A DNA stretch of 64,000 bases, from NCBI RefSeq assembly GCF_011170125.1, contig NZ_BLLN01000003.1:496001-560000 (forward strand), given 5' to 3'. Positions 8,257 to 16,163 of the stretch are shown here, piece after piece. Under the pieces are notes generated by a model. It was not told where the DNA came from. It did not search any database and worked only from the letters and a program-made list of their open reading frames with translations. The DNA is from Streptomyces diastaticus subsp. diastaticus (GTDB lineage: Bacteria; Actinomycetota; Actinomycetes; Streptomycetales; Streptomycetaceae). The stretch's first letter is position 1. Every line of letters starts with the position of its first letter. The position numbers and the translations under genes were made by a program.

Positions 8257-9645
8257 TCAGTCGTGCGAGTGCAGCGGCTTGCCCGCGAGGGCCAGGTGTG
8301 CCTCGCCGAGCGCCTCGTTCTGCGTCGGGTGGGCGTGGATGAGCTGGGCGACCTCGGCGGGGAGCGCCTCCCAGTTGTAGATGAGCTGGGCCTCGCCGAC
8401 CTGCTCGCCCATACGGTCGCCGACCATGTGGACGCCGACCACGGCGCCGTCCTTGACCTGGACGAGCTTGATCTCGCCCGCGGTCTTCAGGATCTTGCTC
8501 TTCCCGTTCCCCGCGAGGTTGTACTTGAGGGCGACGACCTTGTCCGCGCCGTAGATCTCCTTGGCCTTGGCCTCGGTGATGCCGACGGAGGCGACCTCGG
8601 GGTGGCAGTAGGTCACCCGCGGCACGCCGTCGTAGTCGATCGGCACGGGCCGCTCGCCGGCGAGCCGCTCGGCGACCAGGATGCCCTCGGCGAAGCCGAC
8701 GTGGGCGAGCTGGAGGGTGGGGACCAGGTCACCGACGGCCGAGACGGTCTCGACGTTGGTGCGCATGTACTCGTCGACCAGGACGTAGCCGCGGTCCATG
8801 GCGACGCCGGCCTCCTCGTAGCCGAGCCCCTGCGAGACCGGGCCGCGGCCGATGGCGACCAGCAGGACCTCCGCCTCGAAGGTCTTGCCGTCGGCGAGGG
8901 TGACGCGGACACCGTCCTGGGTGTACTCGGCCTTGTCGAAGAAGGTGCCGAGGTTGAACTTGATGCCGCGCTTGCGGAACGCCCGCTCCAGCAGCTTGGA
9001 GCTGTTCTCGTCCTCGGCCGGGACCAGGTGCTTGAGGCCCTCGATCACGGTGACCTCGGTGCCGAACGACTTCCACGCCGAGGCGAACTCGACGCCGATG
9101 ACGCCGCCGCCCAGGATGATCGCCGACTTCGGCACGCGGTTCAGCTTCAGCGCGTGGTCCGAGGAGATGATGCGGTCGCCGTCGATGTCCAGGCCCGGCA
9201 CCGACTTCGGGACGGAGCCGGTCGCGAGCAGCACGTGGCGGCCCTCGACCCGGCGGCCGTCCACGTCGACGGAGGTCGGCGAGGAGAGCCGGCCCTCGCC
9301 CTCGATGTAGGTGACCTTCCGCGAGGCGATGAGTCCCTGAAGGCCCTTGTAGAGGCCAGAGATCACGTCGTCCTTGTACGTGTGGACGGCTTCGATGTCG
9401 ATGCCCTCGAAGGTGGCCTTCACGCCGAACTGCGCCGACTCACGGGTCTGGTCGGCCACCTCGCCGGCGTGCAGCAGGGCCTTCGTGGGGATACAGCCGT
9501 TGTGCAGGCAGGTGCCGCCGACCTTGCCCTTCTCGATCAGGGCGACGTCAAGACCCAGCTGGGAGGCGCGCAGAGCCGCGGCGTAACCGCCGCTACCGCC
9601 GCCGAGGATCACTAGGTCGAAAACGGTGCTGGCGTCGTTCGCCAC
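8257..9645 (-). CDS. lpd: Dihydrolipoamide dehydrogenase (E3)
   Basis: A 462-residue FAD-dependent disulfide oxidoreductase that reoxidises the dihydrolipoyl arms of E2 with NAD+. It has an N-terminal FAD-binding GGGSGG motif (15-20), the redox-active pair Cys46/Cys51 in GGTCLHNGCIPTK, the NAD-binding GGGVIGVEFAS and the C-terminal catalytic dyad His439/Glu444 in HAHPTQNE. The length is normal. The start is taken as GTG at 9645, seven bases after GGAGG, and it begins the protein just ahead of the FAD fold. It precedes the E2 gene by 60 bases, so the two probably share a transcript. As a shared E3 it could also serve other 2-oxoacid dehydrogenases. Confidence 0.96.
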   Translation of the reverse strand: MANDASTVFDLVILGGGSGGYAAALRASQLGLDVALIEKGKVGGTCLHNGCIPTKALLHAGEVADQTRESAQFGVKATFEGIDIEAVHTYKDDVISGLYKGLQGLIASRKVTYIEGEGRLSSPTSVDVDGRRVEGRHVLLATGSVPKSVPGLDIDGDRIISSDHALKLNRVPKSAIILGGGVIGVEFASAWKSFGTEVTVIEGLKHLVPAEDENSSKLLERAFRKRGIKFNLGTFFDKAEYTQDGVRVTLADGKTFEAEVLLVAIGRGPVSQGLGYEEAGVAMDRGYVLVDEYMRTNVETVSAVGDLVPTLQLAHVGFAEGILVAERLAGERPVPIDYDGVPRVTYCHPEVASVGITEAKAKEIYGADKVVALKYNLAGNGKSKILKTAGEIKLVQVKDGAVVGVHMVGDRMGEQVGEAQLIYNWEALPAEVAQLIHAHPTQNEALGEAHLALAGKPLHSHD

Positions 9646-9950
9646 GTCACGTCCTCCATGCATATGCGCCGTGTGCCGGTCCCCGTGCCCGGGGTGCGAA
9701 CCGGCGGCCCGGCTCGTGTTCGGCCGCTTGTCTGACGGCCCTGTGGTGGGGCCCTGTCCTGCCGAGAACCCATCTTCGCACTTGTTGAGGGGCGGCGGGA
9801 CGCGGGGCCCGGCCTCGGGCCCGGTTGTCGCGCGTCTCACGTCCGCCCCGTACGCCCCTTCCCTCCCGGACCGTCCGCAATCCGCGGGGCGGCCCGGGAA
9901 CGGGGCCGGGCCACCGGGGCCGGGTGGCGCACCGCCCGGCCCCGCGCGGG
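9646..9950. other. Intergenic region between lpd and pepA
   Basis: About 300 bases with no gene. It holds the pepA terminator hairpin (9915-9944) and must carry the lpd promoter, but I cannot place a convincing -35/-10 pair. Confidence 0.5.
9915..9944 (-). terminator. Terminator after pepA
   Basis: CGGGGCCGGG (9915-9924) pairs exactly with 9935-9944, seven bases past the pepA stop codon. Confidence 0.7.
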
Positions 9951-11489
9951 TCAGCCCAGCTCGCCGGAGGCGGTCCACTCGGCCAGCGAGACCAGGGTGC
10001 GGATGGCCGAACCGGTGGCGCCCTTGGGCGTGTAGCCGAACGGGCCGGCCTCGTTGAAGGCCGGGCCCGCGATGTCGAGGTGGGCCCAGGTGATGCCCTC
10101 GCCGACGAACTCGTTCAGGAAGACGCCGGCCGCCATGCCGCCGCCCATCCGGCCGCCGACGTTGGCCATGTCCGCCACCGACGAGTCCAGGCCCTTGCGC
10201 AGCTCCTCCGGGAACGGCATCGGCCAGGCCGGCTCGCCCGCCTCCTCGGCCAGCTCGTGGACGGCCGTGCGGAAGGCGTCGTCGTTGCCCATCACGCCGA
10301 AGGTGCGGTTGCCGAGCGCCACCACCATGGCGCCGGTCAGCGTCGCCACGTCCACGATCGCGTCCGGCTCGTCCTCGGACGCCTTGGTGATCGCGTCGGC
10401 CAGCACCAGGCGCCCCTCGGCGTCGGTGTTGAGCACCTCGACGGTCTTGCCGCCGTACATCCGCAGCACGTCGCCGGGGCGGGTGGCGGTGCCCGAGGGC
10501 ATGTTCTCGGCCAGCGCCAGCCAGCCGGTGACGTTGACCTTCAGCCCGAGCCGGGCCGCGGTGATCACGGCGGCGAAGACGGCGGCGGCGCCCGCCATGT
10601 CGCACTTCATCGTCTCGTTGTGACCGGCCGGCTTGAGCGAGATGCCGCCCGAGTCGTAGGTGATGCCCTTGCCGACGTAGGCGAGGCTCTTCTCGGCCTT
10701 CGGGTGGGTGTAGGCGAGCTTGACCAGGCGCGGGCCGTGGGCCGCGCCCTGGCCGACGCCGATCAGGCCGCCGAAGCCGCCCTTGAGGAGCGCCTTGTCG
10801 TCGATGACCTGGACCTTGACGCCGTGCTCCTTGCCCGCGGCGGCGGCCACGGCGGCGAAGGACTCCGGGTACAGGTCGTTCGGCGGCGTGTTGACCAGGT
10901 CGCGGGCGCGGTTCATCTCCTCGGCGAGGGCGGTCGCGCGCTCGGCGGCCGCCTTGGCCGCCTTGTCCCGGGCCTTGACGCCGAGCAGCGCCACCTCGCC
11001 CAGCGGGCCCTTCCCGGCGCCCTTCTTCTTCGCGCCCTTGCCGGCCTCGGCGTCGTCGCTCTTGTACGCGGTGAAGGCGTACGCACCGAGCAGCGCGCCC
11101 TCGGCCACCGCGGCGACGGCCTCGGCGGAGGCCAGCGGCAGCGCGAACCCGGCCTTCCCGGTGCCGTTCAGCGCGCGGGCGGCGTTGCCCGCGGCGCGGC
11201 GCAGCGCCTCGGTGCCGTACTCCTCGCCGTCCTCGGGCGCCGTGCCCAGGCCCACGGCGAGGACCAGCGGGGCCTTCAGGCCGGAGACGGGCAGCTTGGT
11301 GGTCTCGCCCTCGGCGCCGGTCGCGCCCAGGGTCTCCAGGACGGTGGCGAGCCCGCCGTCGAACGCCTCGGCGACGGCCTCCGAACCGGGGGCGGGGACG
11401 GGGCCGTCGGGGCCCTTGGCCACACCCACGACGAGGACGTCGGCGCGCAGCGTGGCCGCGCCGGAGGAGCTGAGAGTGAGAGCAGTCAC
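9951..11489 (-). CDS. pepA: Cytosolic leucyl aminopeptidase (M17)
   Basis: A 512-residue M17 aminopeptidase that removes N-terminal residues from peptides in the cytosol using two metal ions. The C-terminal catalytic domain has the family signature NTDAEGRLVLAD, preceded by the metal-binding GKGITYDSGGISLKP and KCDMAGAAAV segments and followed by the PLPEE-like loop (MPFPEELRKGLDSS) typical of the family. The N-terminal domain (about 1-170) is Ala-rich with a Lys-rich loop (KGAKKKGAGKG). The start codon is GTG at 11489 with only a weak upstream purine tract. It is a single transcription unit between lpd and the cob genes. Some M17 homologues also act as DNA-binding proteins; nothing here tests that. 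Confidence 0.96.
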   Translation of the reverse strand: MTALTLSSSGAATLRADVLVVGVAKGPDGPVPAPGSEAVAEAFDGGLATVLETLGATGAEGETTKLPVSGLKAPLVLAVGLGTAPEDGEEYGTEALRRAAGNAARALNGTGKAGFALPLASAEAVAAVAEGALLGAYAFTAYKSDDAEAGKGAKKKGAGKGPLGEVALLGVKARDKAAKAAAERATALAEEMNRARDLVNTPPNDLYPESFAAVAAAAGKEHGVKVQVIDDKALLKGGFGGLIGVGQGAAHGPRLVKLAYTHPKAEKSLAYVGKGITYDSGGISLKPAGHNETMKCDMAGAAAVFAAVITAARLGLKVNVTGWLALAENMPSGTATRPGDVLRMYGGKTVEVLNTDAEGRLVLADAITKASEDEPDAIVDVATLTGAMVVALGNRTFGVMGNDDAFRTAVHELAEEAGEPAWPMPFPEELRKGLDSSVADMANVGGRMGGGMAAGVFLNEFVGEGITWAHLDIAGPAFNEAGPFGYTPKGATGSAIRTLVSLAEWTASGELG

Positions 11490-11757
11490 GGTGGTGAAAT
11501 CTCGCTTCCGTTGAGTTCCATGGCCGAAGAGGTCGGTTCGGCCGGACCGGGGCGCGTCCTGGGTACCCCCGGTCCGGCACCCGGCGCGCCACCCTCACGG
11601 GCGGACGGCGGGCACGGCGGGGGCGGCTGCGGGGCCCGGGCCCGACCCGGCGCCCAGGCGGACCGGCCACGGCCCGGGCCCGAGCCTACGCTCCGTGACG
11701 AAGCTCGCGACAGGCGGCATATCGTCCCCATTCGGTGAGCGGCGGCCGCGGGCCGTC

Positions 11758-12585
11758 TCAGCCGAAGGTCAGGACCAGCAGCGCGGCCGTCAGCGCCGTC
11801 TCCTCCAACGCGCCGAACACGTCGCCGGTCACGCCCCCGAACCGCCGCACCGTGTGCCGCAGCAGCAACTCGGCCGCCGCGAGGCCCACCGCCACCGCCA
11901 GCGGCGCCCGCACCGCGCCCAGGACACCGTCCGGCAGCCCGGCGAGGACCGCCACCGCCAGCACCGCCCCGGTCACCGCCCAGGCCAGGCCGGCCGGCAC
12001 GGTACCGGCGACGGCCGCGCCCAGCCCCTCCGGGCGGGCCGGGGGCACCGAGGGGCGTGAGGCGAGGGTGAGGGCGAGGCGTCCGGTGACCGCGGCGACG
12101 GCCGTGCCGGTCGCCCCCACCGCCCAGCCCTGCCCGTAGAGCTGCGCCACCGCCGCCACCTGCGCCAGCAGCACCAGCACCAGCGTGACCACGCCGAACG
12201 GCCCGATGTCGGAGCGCTTCATGACGGCCAGCGCCCCCTCGGGCGGGCGGCCGCTGCCCAGGCCGTCGGCGGTGTCGGCGAGGCCGTCCAGGTGCAGCCC
12301 CCGGGTGAGCGCGGCGGGCACCGCCACGCTCACCACGGCCACCAGCAGCGGCCCCGCGCCCAGCCGCAGCAGCGGCCAGGCGAGCGCCGCCGCCACCAGC
12401 GCCAGGACCAGCCCGGCCAGCGGGGCCGCGGCCATCCCCGCGCGGGCGGCGGCCCGGTCCCAGCGGCCGACCCGGACCGGCAGCGCGGTGAGCGTGCCGA
12501 AGGCGAACCGCAGTCCGTCCGCGGGCGAGGCGCGCGGCGGGGGCGGAGGGTGGCCGGGAGGCGGGGGGACGGGGGTCTCGCTCAT
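11758..12585 (-). CDS. cobS: Adenosylcobinamide-GDP ribazoletransferase (cobalamin synthase)
   Basis: A 275-residue integral membrane enzyme that joins adenosylcobinamide-GDP to alpha-ribazole in the last stage of cobalamin assembly. After a Pro-rich N-terminus (MSETPVPPPPGHPPPPP) come several hydrophobic helices and the CobS signatures LHLDGLADTADGLG and MKRSDIGPFGV, which carry the acidic and polar metal/substrate residues. The length suits the family. The ATG at 12585 lacks an obvious ribosome-binding site, so the exact start is uncertain. It is grouped with cobT and cobU nearby, all on the minus strand, which together make up the nucleotide-loop branch. No corrin-ring genes are visible, consistent with a split pathway or a salvage role. 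Confidence 0.93.
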   Translation of the reverse strand: MSETPVPPPPGHPPPPPRASPADGLRFAFGTLTALPVRVGRWDRAAARAGMAAAPLAGLVLALVAAALAWPLLRLGAGPLLVAVVSVAVPAALTRGLHLDGLADTADGLGSGRPPEGALAVMKRSDIGPFGVVTLVLVLLAQVAAVAQLYGQGWAVGATGTAVAAVTGRLALTLASRPSVPPARPEGLGAAVAGTVPAGLAWAVTGAVLAVAVLAGLPDGVLGAVRAPLAVAVGLAAAELLLRHTVRRFGGVTGDVFGALEETALTAALLVLTFG

Positions 12586-12738
12586 CGCGCGAAGCGTAGC
12601 GGGGTGCGGCGGACCGAGGAACAGGCCCCTCGGTCCGCCGCCGCGCGGGGCGGGGCGGGCGGGCGGGGCCGCCGGCCGGAAGGGAGCCGCACGGGGGCGC
12701 GGCGGGACCGGAACATCGTCGATCCGGGGAAACCGCCG

Positions 12739-13482
12739 TTGCCGCCGGCGCCGGCCGCCTTCGTCCTGGCCTTCGTCGTCGTCCGCGCCGTCACCCGGCT
12801 GATCCGCGCGGGCAACGGCCCCTTCCACGACGTGGCCCCCGGCGGTCCGCACATCCACCACGTGGTGCCCGGCGTGATCCTCATGGTGGCCGGCGGGTCC
12901 TGCGCGGTCGGCAGCGGCCGGCAGGGCTTCGGCGCGGGGGCCGCCGCCGTCGTCCTCGGCGTCGGGGCCGGGCTGGTGCTGGACGAGTCCGCGCCGGTCC
13001 TCCACCGCTCCGACGTGTACCGGACCGGCCAGGGGAGGCAGAGCGTCGAGATGGTGGTCATGGCCGCCGCGCTCGGCGGACTGGTCCTCGCCGGGTTCTC
13101 CCCGCTCGGCGTCGCCGACGCCGGGCCGAGGAGCACGCGGGCCGTACCGGCGTCGTGGCCGGTGGCCTCGTCGACTTCTGCTTCGTCGTCGCCGCCCCGC
13201 TCAAGGGCAAGCCCCGGATGGCGGTACTCGGGGTCCTCATCCCCCTGCCGGCCCTGGTCGGCGCCGTACGACCGGCCCGGCCCGACTCGCTCCGGGCCCG
13301 CCGGCTCCACCGCCACCGCCCCCGGCTCCACCGCCACCGCCGCAGCACCCGGGCCCGCGCGACCCTGCGTCCCTATGGGCGCGACCGCCGCTGGGCGGGG
13401 CCCCGCCCAGCGCCTGGAGAACCTCGTCGGCGGGGCCCCGGCCCCGACGGCCGCCGGCCCGGCACGTCGCCCGCACGGCTGA
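12739..13482 (+). pseudogene. Frameshifted integral membrane protein gene
   Basis: One frame encodes a membrane protein opening (FVLAFVVVRAVTRLIRAG, HIHHVVPG, GLVLDESAPVLHRSDVY, VEMVVMAAALGGLVLAG) up to SPLGVADAG near 13120. Adding one base there restores the continuation in the next frame (VVAGGLVDFCFVVAAPLKG, MAVLGVLIPLPALVGA), and near 13400 the frame changes back for the tail AQRLENLVGGAPAP. This order matches a conserved Streptomyces membrane-protein family as I remember it. No good start codon with a ribosome-binding site is visible, so the start given (TTG) is only a marker. Two compensating shifts could reflect decay or sequencing error. It lies divergent from cobS and convergent with cobT. 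Confidence 0.6.
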
Positions 13483-13493
13483 GCCGTGCGGGC
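13469..13493. terminator. Strong hairpin between the pseudogene and cobT
   Basis: A perfect 12-base stem (13469-13480 with 13482-13493) separated nominally by one base; in practice the innermost pairs open to make the loop. The TGA of the membrane-protein frame sits at its tip. It lies 15 bases past the cobT stop, so it can serve both convergent genes. Confidence 0.7.
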
Positions 13494-13507
13494 GGCCGCG
13501 CGTCTCC

Positions 13508-14650
13508 TCAGCCCTCGGCCTTCTTCAGCAGGCCGTCCGACGGGGCCGCGTCGGCGGCCTGCCCGGCGGCGGTGCCGGCCGCGTCCGGGGCGGCCTTCGG
13601 GGACCGCGGCTGCTCGGGCAGCGTGCCGCAGAGGGCCGCCGCGGCCTGGACGAGGGGCAGTGCCAGCAGCGCGCCCAGCCCCTCCCCGGCCCGTACGCCC
13701 TGGTCGAGCAGGGGGTCCATGGCGAGGCGGTCCAGGGCCTTGGTCTGGCCCGGCTCGCCCGAGACCTGACCGGCCACCCACCAGTCGGGGGCGCGGAACG
13801 CCACTCGCTGGGCGACCAGCGCGGCGGCCGAGCCGACCACGCCGTCCAGGATCACCGGTGTGCGGCGGACGGCGCTCTGGAGCAGGAAGCCGGTGAGCGC
13901 GGCCAGATCGGCGCCCCCCACCGTGGCCAGCAGTTCGAGCTGGTCACCGAGGACCGGGCGGGCCCGGCGCAGCGCGTCGCGGATCGCGGCGCACTTACGC
14001 ATCCAGGCCAGGTCGTCGATGGGCAGGCCGCCCCGGCCGGTCACCACGGAGGCGTCCGTGCCGCAGAGTGCGGCGATCAGCGTCGCGGCGGCCGTGGTCC
14101 CGCCGACGCTCAGGTCGCCGAGGACCACCAGGTCGGTGCCGGCGTCCGCCTCCTCGTCGGCGACGGCCATCCCCGCGCGGAAGGCCCGCTCCGCCTCCTC
14201 GGCGCTCAGCGCGTCCTCGCGGTCGATGACGCCCGAGCCCCGGCGGACCCGGTGGCGCACGACCTCGGCGGGGAGCGTGGCCGGGTCGCAGTCCACCGCC
14301 ACGTCCACCACCCGCACCGGCACGCCCAGCCGGTCGGCGAGGACCGCCACCGGCGCCTCGCCCGCCAGCACGGCGCGCACCAGCACCTCGGCCGAGCCCG
14401 CCGGACGCGCCGACACCTCCAGCCCGGCCACCCCGTGGTCACCGGCGAACAGCACCACGCGGGGCCGCTCGACGGGCGCCACCGGCACCTCGGCGCGGGC
14501 CGCCGCCAGCCACTCGCCGAGTTCGTCCAGCCGCCCGAGGGCTCCGGGCGGTACCGCCAGCCGCTCCCGCCGCTCCTCGGCGGCGCGGCGGACCGTGCTG
14601 TCGGGACGCTTGATCAGGTCGGAGAGGTCGTCGAGATTCAGCGCGCTCAT
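13508..14650 (-). CDS. cobT: Nicotinate-nucleotide-dimethylbenzimidazole phosphoribosyltransferase
   Basis: A 380-residue enzyme that activates the lower ligand of cobalamin by transferring phosphoribose from nicotinate mononucleotide to dimethylbenzimidazole, giving alpha-ribazole phosphate for CobS. Family marks include VVLFAGDHGVAG near residue 75, LGDLSVGGTTAAATLIAAL, DGVVGSAAALVAQR and the late AGEGLGALLALPLVQAA segment that holds the catalytic glutamate region. The usual GIGNTT of other CobT proteins is SVGGTT here, which I recall as the Streptomyces form. The tail after about 340 is an Ala/Pro-rich extension. The start ATG at 14650 is close to a divergent methyltransferase gene. It belongs with cobS and cobU. 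Confidence 0.93.
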   Translation of the reverse strand: MSALNLDDLSDLIKRPDSTVRRAAEERRERLAVPPGALGRLDELGEWLAAARAEVPVAPVERPRVVLFAGDHGVAGLEVSARPAGSAEVLVRAVLAGEAPVAVLADRLGVPVRVVDVAVDCDPATLPAEVVRHRVRRGSGVIDREDALSAEEAERAFRAGMAVADEEADAGTDLVVLGDLSVGGTTAAATLIAALCGTDASVVTGRGGLPIDDLAWMRKCAAIRDALRRARPVLGDQLELLATVGGADLAALTGFLLQSAVRRTPVILDGVVGSAAALVAQRVAFRAPDWWVAGQVSGEPGQTKALDRLAMDPLLDQGVRAGEGLGALLALPLVQAAAALCGTLPEQPRSPKAAPDAAGTAAGQAADAAPSDGLLKKAEG

Positions 14651-14870
14651 TCGCCGAACAGTACCGGCAGCGGGGCCGGGGGCGGGCGGCCGGTGGCTCC
14701 CGCCGGGACGACTCCCCGCGAGCCCCGCCCGGCGGGTCGTTGCACTGGGCCGACGGGCGGGGAAAGGTGGGCGCCGTTGTCCCTTTTCACGCCGGAATGC
14801 GGGTGTTCGCACCTCGGGTGGCCGGCGCCGGGACACGCTCCACCACCCCGCCCACGGAAGGTGCCCGCCC

Positions 14871-16163
14871 ATGCCGCTTCCCCCGCCGCCCGCCGCGGCA
14901 CCCCGTGACCCCGTCCCCGTGCCCCGGCCCGCCGACGACTGGGGCGACCTGGTCGGCCTGCTGGGCCCGGCGGCAGATGCTCCCTGGGGGCCGGAGGGAG
15001 CGGTGCCGCCGTGGGCCGTTCCGGGGCGGGCGGCGGAGGCGCGCGGGGGCGTCCCGGCCGGGGGAGGGACGGGTGACGCCCCGGCCGGCGGTGCTGCGGC
15101 CGACGCGGTGGCGGGGCCCGCCCCGGCCGGGATCCTCCCGGCCGGAGGCGGGACGGCGGACCCCGGGAACGGCGAGACCCCGGCCCGCGCGCGGTCAGGG
15201 CGGACGCGCGTCGCGGCGCCCGCCGCCCCCGCCGAAGCCGCCGTGACGGCCGGTGGGGCCTCCGCCGCTCCCGGTGGCCTCGGTGACCCCGTGGGGCTCC
15301 TGATCCCGTCCGGGCTGGTGGTCCCGGCGGGGCCCACGCCGCCCGCCGCGCCGCCGCCGGACGGCCCCGCCCCGCGTCCCCCGTCCGCCGTGGCCGGACC
15401 TTCCGCCCCGCCCGTCCCCGTCCCCGCCGACGCCTGCGCCTGGGAGGCCGAGCAGCGCAGGCCGCCGCATCCGGACTGCGCGGCCCGGGCCTGGCGGGCG
15501 GTGCGGGAGGCGGGCCGGGTGCGGCGGCTGGTCCAGGTCGTGGCGGCGTACGGGGAGCCGGAGAGCTGGCTCGACGTGGAGGCGGGGGACGGGCGGTTCG
15601 CCGCGGCGGCGCGTGCCCTGCTGCCCTACACCGCGTTCGACGGGACGGGGCTCGGCGGTGAGGTGGAGCGGGCCCGGTCGGCGGGGGCGCTCGACGAGGC
15701 GTACCGGGGGACGCTGCCGCTGCTCGCGGGGGAGCTGGCCGGCCGGTACGACGTGGTGGGGCTGCTGCACCAGCTCGGCGACTGCCCCGACCCGGCGGCC
15801 GAACTCGCGGCGGCCCGGGCGGTGCTGCGTCCCGGCGGGCTGCTGCTCGTGGAGGCTCCGGACCCCGCATGTCGTACGGCGGCGCTGCTCGGGCCCTGGT
15901 GCCTGCCGCACTGCGCGGCCCGGCCCGCGGCCACCGCCGGGACGGTGCGGGAGCTGCTCACGGGGCTGGGGTTCGAGATGCTCACGGTGGACCGGGTCGC
16001 CGGGCACGTCCCGCGCACCCTGGAGGCGCTGTGGGCGGCCGCCGGGCCGCCGGGGGCGCGGGCCGCCCGGGGCGCGGACCGCCTGCTCGCCCCGCTGCTG
16101 CGCCGTACCGGCTTCGCCAACGGCTTCCGGATCGTGGCCCGGCGGCCCGCGGTCAGCCCTTGA
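14871..16163 (+). CDS. Class I SAM-dependent methyltransferase-like protein with a long Pro/Ala-rich N-terminus
   Basis: A 430-residue protein. Residues about 15-30 form a short conserved-looking segment (DDWGDLVGLLGPAA), then about 40-185 is low-complexity Ala/Gly/Pro sequence. From about 190 a Rossmann-type methyltransferase domain follows: WLDVEAGDGRFAAAAR (motif I position), YDVVGLLHQLGDCPDPAAEL, then LRPGGLLLVEAPDP. Motif I is VEAGDGRF rather than the usual acidic-GxGxG, so SAM binding is likely but not certain. The start at 14871 has GGAAGG upstream. Its end overlaps the convergent cobU gene by 11 bases. Its place among cob genes may be chance; no corrin methyltransferase features are seen. 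Confidence 0.8.
   Translation: MPLPPPPAAAPRDPVPVPRPADDWGDLVGLLGPAADAPWGPEGAVPPWAVPGRAAEARGGVPAGGGTGDAPAGGAAADAVAGPAPAGILPAGGGTADPGNGETPARARSGRTRVAAPAAPAEAAVTAGGASAAPGGLGDPVGLLIPSGLVVPAGPTPPAAPPPDGPAPRPPSAVAGPSAPPVPVPADACAWEAEQRRPPHPDCAARAWRAVREAGRVRRLVQVVAAYGEPESWLDVEAGDGRFAAAARALLPYTAFDGTGLGGEVERARSAGALDEAYRGTLPLLAGELAGRYDVVGLLHQLGDCPDPAAELAAARAVLRPGGLLLVEAPDPACRTAALLGPWCLPHCAARPAATAGTVRELLTGLGFEMLTVDRVAGHVPRTLEALWAAAGPPGARAARGADRLLAPLLRRTGFANGFRIVARRPAVSP

Noticed and set aside
12185..12802. Plus-strand frame opposite cobS
   Set aside because: Pro/Arg/Ser-rich mirror of cobS with no recognised domain.
14871..16163. The methyltransferase in the cob region as a corrinoid methyltransferase
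   Set aside because: It lacks the tetrapyrrole methylase fold; it is a class I Rossmann type, so location alone does not support a cobalamin role.
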